Of a DNA stretch of 9,476 bases, positions 1-5,021 are shown piece by piece. How positions within the stretch are numbered: the first letter of the stretch is position 1; each line of letters begins with the position of its first letter. The DNA lies in contig JACVRP010000114.1 of NCBI GenBank assembly GCA_014534385.1, forward strand, positions 1 to 9,476. The letters are read 5' to 3'. The position numbers and the translations under genes were made by a program. The stretch is from Cyanobacteria bacterium Co-bin13 (GTDB lineage: Bacteria; Cyanobacteriota; Cyanobacteriia; Phormidesmidales; Phormidesmidaceae). The notes beneath the pieces are model-generated. The model had not been told where the DNA came from. It was given only the letters and a program-made list of their open reading frames with translations, and made no database searches.

Positions 1-33
1 CCCCCCACCCGCCCCCCCCCGGGGGGGGGGGGG
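1..33. other. Poly-C/poly-G run, probable contig-end artefact
   Basis: Positions 1-20 are C except for A at 7 and G at 11, and 21-33 are all G, so the run is close to a self-complementary C/G palindrome. It breaks into an otherwise normal minus-strand reading frame. A run of this kind at the very end of a contig is more likely a sequencing or assembly error than biology. That is inference; a real G-quadruplex-forming tract cannot be excluded from the sequence alone. Confidence 0.7.
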
Positions 34-223
34 AACGATTTACTTCGAGATAAGATGGATTCAATGGCTCTGCCGGGGCAGCCCGTAGGGCTTGAGTCTC
101 CTGAGTTGCTCGAACCTCTGAGATGATGAGGTCAACCAGGCTGCGAATGTGGCAAAGCAGTTCTTCAATGTGAACCAGGGTTTGGCCGCGTTGGATAAGC
201 AGCTCTTCCAGTTGAGAATGCAT
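2..223 (-). CDS. Small helical protein of unknown function, 3' end missing
   Basis: An open frame starts at ATG 223-221 and has no stop before the window edge. The start is supported by a purine-rich AAGAGAGGG just upstream. I can trust about 63 residues; beyond position 34 the frame reads only homopolymer (Pro then Gly). The protein begins MHSQLEELLIQRGQ and is very likely one long amphipathic helix: hydrophobic residues recur with roughly heptad spacing from Ile19 to Val37 (I19, L22, I26, V30, I33, V37), which suggests a coiled coil or a helix that binds a partner. It then turns Ala/Pro-rich. I do not recognise the family. It follows the 75-aa gene on the same strand after 116 nt, so the two may share a transcript. 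The true C-terminus is unknown. Confidence 0.5.
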   Translation of the reverse strand, partial: MHSQLEELLIQRGQTLVHIEELLCHIRSLVDLIISEVRATQETQALRAAPAEPLNPSYLEVNRSPPPPGGGGWG

Positions 224-230
224 CTCATGA

Positions 231-307
231 CCCTCTCTTAGCTGTAGCTCTGTCGCTTGCATTACTTAGCATAGTAAGCAGGTGTCTTTTGATCTAACCC
301 TCTCTTA
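231..307. repeat. Ten-base direct repeat, CCCTCTCTTA, two copies
   Basis: Exact copies lie at 231-240 and 298-307. Read on the minus strand they are TAAGAGAGGG. The 231-240 copy supplies the ribosome-binding purines of the truncated gene that starts at 223. The other copy forms one arm of a near-palindrome centred on TTAA (about 298-313). It may be a short regulatory motif or chance. Confidence 0.45.
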
Positions 308-339
308 AGAGGGGCCTAGAGATTAACTTTTTGCGTCCA

Positions 340-567
340 TCAAGATGTCTGGTTTGCGGCGGCTAAAACCGCCTCTTCTAAGCTCAGTCGGATGTGGTTG
401 ATGCCGCCCAAAACGGCGACGACCTGAAGCGATTGGCTTTGCTCAGAGACCTCTCCATCCTCAAAGGTCTTGGAATAGCTCAGCTCAACTAACCAGCAGG
501 CGTGATCCTGGTATCGCTGCTGTGATAGAACCTGAGCGGCCTGCTCTGCTTGTTCTAGGAAGTGCAT
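340..567 (-). CDS. Hypothetical protein, 75 aa
   Basis: The protein begins MHFLEQAEQAAQVL and ends LAAANQTS. It has an N-terminal helix rich in Gln/Glu/Ala (residues 3-18), a middle section that alternates hydrophobic and polar residues like beta strands (about 23-33 and 47-60), and a second Ala-rich helix near the C-terminus (62-72). There is no signal peptide, membrane segment, cysteine pair or recognisable catalytic motif. The frame is closed upstream by an in-frame stop at 610-612, and ATG 567-565 is the only good start; the purines before it (GCTGAGAG) are a weak ribosome site. It sits 128 nt after fabG and 116 nt before the truncated gene, all on the minus strand. The balanced, acidic composition looks coding, but I do not recognise a family. 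Confidence 0.55.
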   Translation of the reverse strand: MHFLEQAEQAAQVLSQQRYQDHACWLVELSYSKTFEDGEVSEQSQSLQVVAVLGGINHIRLSLEEAVLAAANQTS

Positions 568-617
568 TCTCTCAGCTTTAGTAGACGGAAACCCTATGAC
601 CAGACTTACTCACAGCC

Positions 618-652
618 AATAAGACCAGCCTATGAGCTCGCCTGGTTTTATT
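618..652 (-). terminator. Hairpin after fabG, possible terminator
   Basis: AATAAGACCAG at 618-628 pairs with CTGGTTTTATT at 642-652 around a 13-nt loop. The 11-bp stem has one imperfect pair: a G-U wobble read on the plus strand, an A-C mismatch on the minus strand. It lies 44 nt beyond the fabG stop, so a role in ending fabG transcription is plausible. The following minus-strand sequence is only weakly T-rich; the plus-strand reading has the better U-tract but no gene feeding into it. Confidence 0.35.
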
Positions 653-695
653 TCTGTCGTGCCCGATGCCTAAAAAGTTCCGCAAGCCTAAAGCT

Positions 696-1457
696 CTACG
701 CCATAACCATCCCCCCGTCAACGTTGAAGGTTTGCCCGGTAATGTAGGCAGCAGCGGGGTCTGCGGCCAAAAAGCGCACCATGCCAGCGATGTCTTCTGG
801 CTGCCCAAAGCGACCCAGGGGAATGAACTTGAGAATGTCTTCGGTGTTGGGCAGGCCGTCGGTCATGTCGGTGGCGATAAAGCCGGGGGCAACTGCATTG
901 ACCGTTACGCCTCGGCTGGCCATTTCCTTAGCAATGGTTTTGGTAAAGCCGATGACTCCGGCTTTGGCGGCGCTGTAGTTAGCCTGACCGGGGTTGCCCA
1001 TCTGCCCTGCAACTGAGGCGATGTTGACAATACGGCCCGATCGCTGCTTCAGCATGGTTTTGGCAACGGCGCGCGTGCAGAGAAAAACCCCTGTCAAATT
1101 GAGGTCTATGACGGCCTGCCAGTCCTCTGGCTTCATGCGCAGCAGCAGGGTGTCGCGGGTGATGCCAGCATTGTTTACGAGAATATCCACTCGGCCCCAT
1201 TTCTCGAGGGTAGACGCGACCAGAGCCTCGACCTGATCGGCCTTAGAAACATCGGCCTGTAGGGCCAGGGCACTGCCGCCCTGGTCAGTGATTTGGGTTA
1301 CTAGGTCGTCTGCGGCACCGCTGGAGCTGGCATAGTTGACGACCACGCTGGCTCCTTCAGCCGCCAGCACCAGCGCCACTGCCCGCCCAATCCCACGGGA
1401 AGCCCCAGTAACAATGGCAACCTGGCCCTGAAGGGATTTGGACGATGCTTCAGACAT
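696..1457 (-). CDS. fabG: 3-oxoacyl-[acyl-carrier-protein] reductase FabG
   Basis: Reduces 3-oxoacyl-ACP to (R)-3-hydroxyacyl-ACP with NADPH, the first reduction of each cycle of type II fatty-acid synthesis, in the cytosol. The 253-aa product is a classical short-chain dehydrogenase. It shows the nucleotide-binding TGASRGIG at residues 17-24, NNAG at 95-98, Asn120, and the catalytic triad Ser148, Tyr161 and Lys165 with the expected spacing. NPGQANYSAAKAG around the Tyr/Lys, PGFIATDMT (191-199) and the C-terminal TGQTFNVDGG (240-249) are typical of FabG rather than of other SDRs. I chose ATG 1457 because GAGG lies 8 nt upstream and it gives the usual family length; an upstream start at 1514 adds 19 residues with no homology feel. 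Divergent from thioredoxin. Some close paralogues act in acetoacetyl-CoA reduction (PhaB); the motifs alone do not fully exclude this. Confidence 0.93.
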   Translation of the reverse strand: MSEASSKSLQGQVAIVTGASRGIGRAVALVLAAEGASVVVNYASSSGAADDLVTQITDQGGSALALQADVSKADQVEALVASTLEKWGRVDILVNNAGITRDTLLLRMKPEDWQAVIDLNLTGVFLCTRAVAKTMLKQRSGRIVNIASVAGQMGNPGQANYSAAKAGVIGFTKTIAKEMASRGVTVNAVAPGFIATDMTDGLPNTEDILKFIPLGRFGQPEDIAGMVRFLAADPAAAYITGQTFNVDGGMVMA

Positions 1458-1633
1458 GGGGATAACCTCGATGCAACTCAATAGAAGATGCTGAATCAAA
1501 AACGCTGGCGGCAAAAAGCCTTTCCGCCTGAATATCTTACGGCATCGAGGAGGCCCCTTTTTAACGGAATAAGTGGCGTGAGGCAGAAGTATTTGAGCTA
1601 TGGGGTGGGACCACCGACGCTGTCATCCCTACG

Positions 1634-1643
1634 CCAACGTTGG
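1634..1643. promoter_or_regulatory. Perfect 10-bp palindrome CCAACGTTGG between divergent genes
   Basis: The site lies in the 273-bp region (1458-1730) between fabG and the thioredoxin gene, upstream of the thioredoxin promoter candidate. It could be an operator half or may be chance. Nothing else clear is seen in 1458-1630 apart from the fabG ribosome site; no stable minus-strand promoter was found. Confidence 0.25.
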
Positions 1644-1671
1644 AAAAATGTCACAGGTTGTAGATCTCCGC

Positions 1672-1700
1672 CTGACGGCTGCGGGCGGCAAGGTTAGGAT
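1672..1700 (+). promoter_or_regulatory. Candidate sigma-70-type promoter for thioredoxin
   Basis: CTGACG (1672-1677) resembles a -35 box (4 of 6) and TAGGAT (1695-1700) a -10 box (4 of 6), with an ideal 17-nt spacer. Transcription would start near 1707, giving a leader of about 24 nt before the thioredoxin ATG at 1731. This is a pattern match only. Confidence 0.35.
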
Positions 1701-1730
1701 CTAGCCAGACTGATTTTTTGGGGCAATGGT

Positions 1731-2051
1731 ATGGCCACTAAACAGCAATTTCAAAGCTTCAGCGATCTGCTTGCTGCCTCCGATCTGCCTGTGCTAGTAG
1801 ATTTTTATGCCACCTGGTGTGGCCCCTGCAAAATGATGGCGGGGGTTTTAGAACAAGTCAACGGTCAGCTCAAAGGCCAGCTGAAGATCGTCAAGATCGA
1901 TACCGAGCGGTATCCTCAGCTAGCGCAGCAGCACCGGATCTACGCGCTGCCGACGTTAGTTCTCTTCAAGGCTGGGCAACCTATCGATCGAGTTGAAGGG
2001 GTATTGCCTGCGGACCAGCTAGTGCAGCGGCTGCAGCCTCACCTCGCCTGA
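1731..2051 (+). CDS. Thioredoxin, probably y-type (TrxQ-like)
   Basis: A single-domain thioredoxin of 106 aa, the normal length, which reduces disulfides in target proteins in the cytosol. The redox motif WCGPC is at residues 29-33 in the context VDFYATWCGPCKMM, and the conserved cis-proline follows in ALPTL (Pro74). The buried Asp of the family is Asp24. The end, LVLFKAGQPIDRVEGVLPADQL, fits from memory the cyanobacterial/plastid y-type group (TrxQ), linked to peroxiredoxins and oxidative stress, better than the m-type; that subtype is inference. ATG 1731 is preferred because it opens the conserved KQQFQSF helix; an ATG five bases upstream is out of frame. A gene for a cyclase-like protein follows on the same strand. 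Confidence 0.93.
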   Translation: MATKQQFQSFSDLLAASDLPVLVDFYATWCGPCKMMAGVLEQVNGQLKGQLKIVKIDTERYPQLAQQHRIYALPTLVLFKAGQPIDRVEGVLPADQLVQRLQPHLA

Positions 2052-2210
2052 CAACCTTACAGCTTGTCTAGCATGAACGGTAGGCAAAAGCAGCCTCGAC
2101 TAAGGGTGAAAGCGATCGCAACTCTGGCCTGTCAAGGCATCTTCTTGATAGGCGGCAGCGGTGTGGGTGCATCAGACCTGAGACCCAGCAGTGATCTCCC
2201 CTGTCAAGAT

Positions 2211-2813
2211 ATGATGCAGCCTGCCTCAGCCCCGGCTACGCTTGAAACGTTTGAAGCGCTGCTGCGGCAGCGGCAGATTGACCCTGAGCAGGCGGCGGCG
2301 ATCGATGCCCAGATCGAGACCCTGTTTAGCCAGGAGCTGGCCGTCATGGTGATGGACATGGCGGGGTTTTCCCAGCTCACGGCGGAGGCGGGCATTATTC
2401 CATCGCTGAGTCGGATCTACCAGGTCCGGTCGCTGACGGTGCCGCTGATCGAAGCGGCGGGCGGGCGCGTTTTAAAGCTAGAGGCCGACAATGTCTATGC
2501 CGTGTTTTCCAACCCAGAGCAGGCGCTAACGACCATGCAGCGTGTGCTGGGCCAACTTCAGGCTAAGGGGCTGCACGCCAGCATCGGCATTGGTTTTGGC
2601 GAGGTGCTGGTAGTGGGAGAGCGAGACGTCTTTGGCCACGAAATGAACCTGGCGTCGAAGCTGGGGGAAGACATCGCCGCAGACGATGAGATTTTGCTGA
2701 CGGCTGCCGCCTTTGCCGCGTTGGCCACGCCGCCCGCTGGCGCTGAGCCGCTGCACGCAGAAGTCTCTGGCCTGAGGCTGCAGCTCTACCGGGTGCCACC
2801 CCAGACGCCATAA
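2211..2813 (+). CDS. Stand-alone class III adenylate/guanylate cyclase domain protein
   Basis: Counting from Met at 2211 (200 aa), nearly the whole protein is one class III cyclase homology domain. The metal-binding aspartates are Asp49 (VMVMDMAGFS) and Asp93 (LKLEADNVYAVF), with the base-selecting lysine at Lys89, as in adenylate cyclases. The ribose-orienting Asn is Asn146 in HEMNLASKL, but the transition-state Arg four residues later is Lys150. An active enzyme would make cAMP and pyrophosphate from ATP; the Arg-to-Lys change makes that uncertain. It lacks GAF, PAS, CHASE or membrane modules, so any sensing must come from partners. The start is uncertain: the frame is open back to TTG 2064 or ATG 2073, which would add a basic, partly hydrophobic leader. 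ATG 2211/2214 fits the family N-terminus (LETFEALLRQRQ) better. folK follows after 31 nt, so the two are probably co-transcribed. Confidence 0.8.
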   Translation: MMQPASAPATLETFEALLRQRQIDPEQAAAIDAQIETLFSQELAVMVMDMAGFSQLTAEAGIIPSLSRIYQVRSLTVPLIEAAGGRVLKLEADNVYAVFSNPEQALTTMQRVLGQLQAKGLHASIGIGFGEVLVVGERDVFGHEMNLASKLGEDIAADDEILLTAAAFAALATPPAGAEPLHAEVSGLRLQLYRVPPQTP

Positions 2814-2844
2814 GGGGATGCGCTAGCATGAAGGACTACGGTTT

Positions 2845-3360
2845 ATGACAGCTCCAACCCCTATGCGGATGGTTTCTTGTGCGATCGCACTTGGCAGCAA
2901 CTTAGGCGACTCCCAGAGCATTTTGCAAGATGCCCTGGCCGCGCTCAACGCCACCGAGGGCATAGCCGTTTTAACCCACTCCAGCGTCTATCAAACCGCT
3001 CCGGTTGGCCCGCCTCAGCCTGACTACCTCAACTGCGCCGCCCTGCTGCAAACCTGCCTGGCCCCAGAAGTCCTGCTGCGAGAACTGCTGCAGGTAGAAG
3101 CGAGCTTTGGCCGAGTGCGCCGAGAACGCTGGGGGCCCCGCCTGCTCGATCTAGACCTGATCTTGTTTGGCGATCTGGTGCTCACCACCCCTACCCTGCA
3201 AATTCCTCACCCCCGCATGCACGAGCGGGCCTTTGTGCTGGTGCCTTTGTCAGAAATTGCGCCAGACTGGATTGAGCCCATCTCGGGCAAGACGATTGCT
3301 CAACTGGTCGAACAGGTTGATCACAGCGGCGTTCATTTACTGAAGGTTAAGGAAAGTTGA
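2845..3360 (+). CDS. folK: 2-amino-4-hydroxy-6-hydroxymethyldihydropteridine pyrophosphokinase (HPPK)
   Basis: Transfers pyrophosphate from ATP to 6-hydroxymethyl-7,8-dihydropterin, the step before dihydropteroate synthase in folate synthesis, in the cytosol. The 171-aa length is normal for a single-domain bacterial HPPK. Signature elements are ALGSNLGD (residues 15-22), SSVYQTAPVG (46-55), the HPPK signature RWGPRLLDLDLILF (95-108) with the two Mg-binding aspartates Asp102 and Asp104, and the pterin-site IPHPRMHERAFVLVPL (120-135). The start at 2845 has AAGGA nine nt upstream. It is the second gene of a likely pair with the cyclase-like gene. Its start overlaps the stop of a six-codon ORF (2828-2848) in an ATGA arrangement. 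The enzyme is a single domain, not fused to FolB or FolP. Confidence 0.95.
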   Translation: MTAPTPMRMVSCAIALGSNLGDSQSILQDALAALNATEGIAVLTHSSVYQTAPVGPPQPDYLNCAALLQTCLAPEVLLRELLQVEASFGRVRRERWGPRLLDLDLILFGDLVLTTPTLQIPHPRMHERAFVLVPLSEIAPDWIEPISGKTIAQLVEQVDHSGVHLLKVKES

Positions 3361-3500
3361 AGAATTGTAAAATATTTTCCTGAGTCTCTAGCGCCTGACT
3401 GGTCAATCTTAAAGAACAGCGCTTCAATGGGTAGGCAAATCGCCGCTGCTGTTTCAAGCCAGCTCGGCAGCCAGCTAGCCCAGCACCATCAGGAAACCCT

Positions 3501-4064
3501 ATGCCCCTTGGTCATGAACCGCCCCAACTGCTCAAGCAGCGCCTGTTTTATGAGGGCCGCAAGTTTAACTTTGAAGTGATTCGCCTGCGCCTGCCCAATA
3601 AGGCCGTCGGCGACTGGGAATGCGTGCGCCATCCCGGCGGAGCGCTGGTGATTCCGCTCACGGCGGAAGGCAAGCTGGTGCTGGTGCGGCAGTACCGTTT
3701 TGCGCTGCAGGGTCGCCTGCTGGAGTTTCCGGCAGGTACGATTGAGCCGGGCGTGGCTGCAGCCGAAACCGTGCTGCGAGAAATCGAAGAAGAAACAGGA
3801 TACCGGGCGCAAACCTGGAAAAGCATCGGCAAGTTCCCCCTGGCCCCTGGCTATTCCGACGAGATTATTTATGCCTTTGTAGCAACAGACTTGGAGAAGC
3901 TAGAAACTCCCCCCGATATGGACGAGGACGAGGATATGGAGGTGGTCTTGATGACCCCTGCAGAACTGGAAAAAGCAATTTTGGCGGGTGAGGCGATCGA
4001 TGCTAAGTCGATTTCCAGTTTTTTCCTAGCCAAACCTTTCCTCGATTCGCTGCTGTCGCAATAG
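3501..4064 (+). CDS. Nudix hydrolase, ADP-ribose pyrophosphatase-like
   Basis: The protein is 187 aa, probably cytosolic, and likely cleaves ADP-ribose or a related nucleoside-diphosphate sugar to AMP plus the sugar phosphate. The strand VIPLTAEGKLVLVRQYR (50-66) and LLEFPAGTIEPG (73-84) lead into the Nudix box, which starts at Gly79 and ends REIEEETGY (93-101); Glu94, Glu97 and Glu98 are the metal-binding glutamates. A proline sixteen residues after the box glycine (Pro116 in LAPGYSDE) is the mark of the ADP-ribose subgroup. One box position differs: the first Glu of G-x5-E is Val85. The C-terminal half has an acidic loop, DMDEDEDMEV (139-148), before the helix TPAELEKAI. Start chosen for AGGA at 3491. 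A 140-nt gap after folK, with an AT palindrome at 3369-3378, suggests its own promoter. Confidence 0.9.
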   Translation: MPLGHEPPQLLKQRLFYEGRKFNFEVIRLRLPNKAVGDWECVRHPGGALVIPLTAEGKLVLVRQYRFALQGRLLEFPAGTIEPGVAAAETVLREIEEETGYRAQTWKSIGKFPLAPGYSDEIIYAFVATDLEKLETPPDMDEDEDMEVVLMTPAELEKAILAGEAIDAKSISSFFLAKPFLDSLLSQ

Positions 4065-4110
4065 TCTCATCCAGCTTTGTCAGAACCGGGCGACTTGCAT
4101 CGCTGAACGG

Positions 4111-4209
4111 GTAGATTGGGTCGCGCTTTGGCGAAACCAACAACCCCTCTAAATGTTGGAGTCGCTTTGTTATGGTCTAACTTACGAGGGCTGTAGGTTG
4201 GGTCGCGCT
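4111..4209. repeat. Two copies of a 17-bp dispersed repeat
   Basis: GTAGATTGGGTCGCGCT (4111-4127) and GTAGGTTGGGTCGCGCT (4193-4209) match at 16 of 17 bases and lie 82 nt apart between two convergent genes. Each is followed by partly complementary sequence. They resemble the GTAGGTTGGGTTTCGC-type intergenic palindromic repeats I know from filamentous cyanobacteria; that link is from memory. Between them, CCAACA (4137-4142) and TGTTGG (4154-4159) form a further 6-bp hairpin. Confidence 0.65.
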
Positions 4210-4229
4210 GCGCTTGATCCAGCCTACAG
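4191..4229. terminator. Strong intergenic hairpin between convergent genes
   Basis: CTGTAGGTTGGGTC (4191-4204) pairs with GATCCAGCCTACAG (4216-4229): 14 pairs, two of them G-U wobbles in the plus-strand RNA, around an 11-nt loop that contains GCGCTGCGC. It lies between the Nudix gene (plus) and the DUF4278 gene (minus), where a bidirectional terminator would be expected, but neither side has a U-tract. It incorporates the second copy of the 17-bp repeat, so a repeat-element origin is equally likely. Confidence 0.45.
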
Positions 4230-4251
4230 GTGCTTGAGCTTAGCTCCGCTG

Positions 4252-4437
4252 CTAAACTTCGTGGTTGTACTTAGCGCCTCGGTAGGTTAGCTGTACCTGC
4301 CCATGGTGAGCCTGGCTGAGCTTAAAGTGCTTACGCCGCGTCGGAACGCCGCGATAGGTGCCGATTTCCTCAGTATTGCTTTCCTGCAGGTTAGGCTGGT
4401 GGGCTTCGTAGTGTGCGCCGCGGTAGGACAATTGCAT
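4252..4437 (-). CDS. DUF4278 domain small protein, 61 aa
   Basis: A small soluble protein whose function is unknown. It carries the YRG motif of DUF4278 three times: LSYRGAHYE at residues 3-11, GTYRGVPTRR at 27-36 and LTYRGAKYN at 50-58. Members of this family, found mainly in cyanobacteria, are short and basic and usually have a YRG box at the start and another near the end, as here. There is no signal peptide or membrane segment; His, Arg and Gln are abundant, so nucleic-acid or protein binding is possible but unproven. The start is well supported by GAGGA seven nt upstream. It is probably monocistronic: a 249-nt gap separates it from the next minus-strand gene upstream, and that gap holds a perfect inverted repeat and a TATATA element that may control it. 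Confidence 0.85.
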   Translation of the reverse strand: MQLSYRGAHYEAHQPNLQESNTEEIGTYRGVPTRRKHFKLSQAHHGQVQLTYRGAKYNHEV

Positions 4438-4452
4438 AGTTAATTCCTCAAG

Positions 4453-4481
4453 GGTTTTTAGGTGCCTAGGTTTTTAGGTGC
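4453..4481. repeat. Tandem 13-bp repeat, period 16
   Basis: GGTTTTTAGGTGC occurs exactly at 4453-4465 and 4469-4481, in the 5' leader of the DUF4278 gene just upstream of its ribosome site. On the mRNA strand each copy reads GCACCTAAAAACC. It may be a simple duplication or a repeated binding site. Confidence 0.6.
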
Positions 4482-4532
4482 TGGGACGAAGCAGGTTTAA
4501 TTTTCCCGGCATTCCTTGCAAACCGTATCTAT

Positions 4533-4562
4533 TTACACAGTTTATATAGGCTAACTGTGTAA
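4533..4562. promoter_or_regulatory. Perfect 10-10-10 inverted repeat, operator candidate
   Basis: TTACACAGTT (4533-4542) and AACTGTGTAA (4553-4562) are exact inverse copies separated by 10 bp, so equivalent positions are 20 bp apart, about two helical turns, as for a dimeric or tetrameric regulator. The spacer holds TATATA (4543-4548), a possible -10 box for the minus-strand DUF4278 gene that starts about 100 bp away. The site does not match the cyanobacterial NtcA consensus (GTA-N8-TAC) or the CRP-type TGTGA-N6-TCACA site that I know. The regulator is unknown. Confidence 0.5.
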
Positions 4563-4686
4563 CTCAAGGTGTGGAACCTGTAATGAGGGGTATTTTCACA
4601 ATTCTTCTTACCGCTGAGGCAGCTTTGGCGGTGCGATTTCCCGGCCACAGGCTTTTTTCTCTGGGGGCGACCACCGCTCTACTGCA

Positions 4687-4854
4687 TTAGCCTGCCTTGG
4701 TAGTCGCCTCCGCCGTCTGCAGCGCAAATTCTGCCTGGGTCAGGGTGGCAGCCACCTGGTACATCACTTCCAGCGGCAGTTCGGGCTGGTTGTTTTGCAG
4801 ATAGTCTAGGTAGCCGTTAAAGGTGCTGAGCACAATCTGTTTGGTCTGAAGCAC
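4687..4854 (-). CDS. Small protein of unknown function, 55 aa, GTG start
   Basis: Reading GTG 4854-4852 as Met, the product begins MLQTKQIVLSTFNGYLDYL and ends at TAA 4689-4687. A textbook ribosome site (AGGAG, 4867-4863) lies eight nt before the GTG, and codon choice (CTG, GCC, CAG, GAA) resembles the neighbouring genes. The protein looks all-helical: an N-terminal amphipathic helix (2-20), a turn at NNQPELP (21-27), and a long helix LEVMYQVAATLTQAEFALQ (28-46) followed by a short polar tail. There is no Cys, signal peptide or membrane segment. I do not recognise the family. Divergent from phrA, so the two may share the 167-nt control region. Easily missed because of its GTG start and short length. 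Confidence 0.7.
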   Translation of the reverse strand: MLQTKQIVLSTFNGYLDYLQNNQPELPLEVMYQVAATLTQAEFALQTAEATTKAG

Positions 4855-4860
4855 AATACT

Positions 4861-4869
4861 GTCTCCTTA
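4861..4869 (-). promoter_or_regulatory. Strong ribosome binding site fixing the GTG start at 4854
   Basis: The minus strand reads TAAGGAGAC here, with AGGAG eight nt from the GTG. It is one of the best Shine-Dalgarno matches in the window and is the main evidence that the 55-aa gene is translated. Confidence 0.7.
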
Positions 4870-4974
4870 CGATTTCCTGCCAATACTGTATGTCGAAATA
4901 CCCTGGAGAGAATGACCCAGTAAGGGGTTGAGTCGGGCTGCCGCTCCACCTCGAAAGGGGCACAGCATTGTCGT

Positions 4975-4980
4975 TATACT
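4975..4980 (+). promoter_or_regulatory. Candidate -10 box of the photolyase gene
   Basis: TATACT matches the -10 consensus at 5 of 6 bases and lies 41 nt before the phrA start codon. No convincing -35 box is seen 17 nt upstream, so either an activator is needed or the match is chance. Confidence 0.35.
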
Positions 4981-5021
4981 AAAACCCGGCATTTCTAACG
5001 GGGCGGCGGCAACACAAGGGC

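Noticed and set aside
298..313. Near-palindrome centred on TTAA as a terminator
   Set aside because: The two arms meet with almost no loop and no T-tract follows in either direction.
666..1016. 116-aa plus-strand ORF and other plus frames over 562-1236
   Set aside because: They lie antisense to fabG, whose catalytic motifs are complete; protein composition is low-information and no ribosome site is evident.
1458..1514. N-terminal extension of FabG from an ATG at 1514
   Set aside because: Adds 19 residues not seen in the family; the internal ATG has GAGG at the right distance.
1488..1697. 69-aa plus-strand ORF in the fabG-thioredoxin gap
   Set aside because: No ribosome site, covers the thioredoxin promoter candidate, and the protein looks random.
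1731..4064. Thioredoxin-cyclase-folK-Nudix as a nucleotide-signalling defence system
   Set aside because: folK and thioredoxin are housekeeping genes, no effector (nuclease, pore, NADase) is present, and the spacing supports only the cyclase-folK pair as co-transcribed.
4583..4690. 35-codon plus-strand ORF starting MRGIFTILLTAEAAL
   Set aside because: No good ribosome site, overlaps the end of the better supported 55-aa minus-strand gene, and its composition is not distinctive. Kept out of the features, but it is the only alternative reading of 4583-4686.
4065..5021. CRISPR array, tRNA or insertion sequence in the repeat-rich stretch
   Set aside because: Repeats are only paired, with unequal context; there is no regular spacer pattern, cloverleaf or transposase frame.
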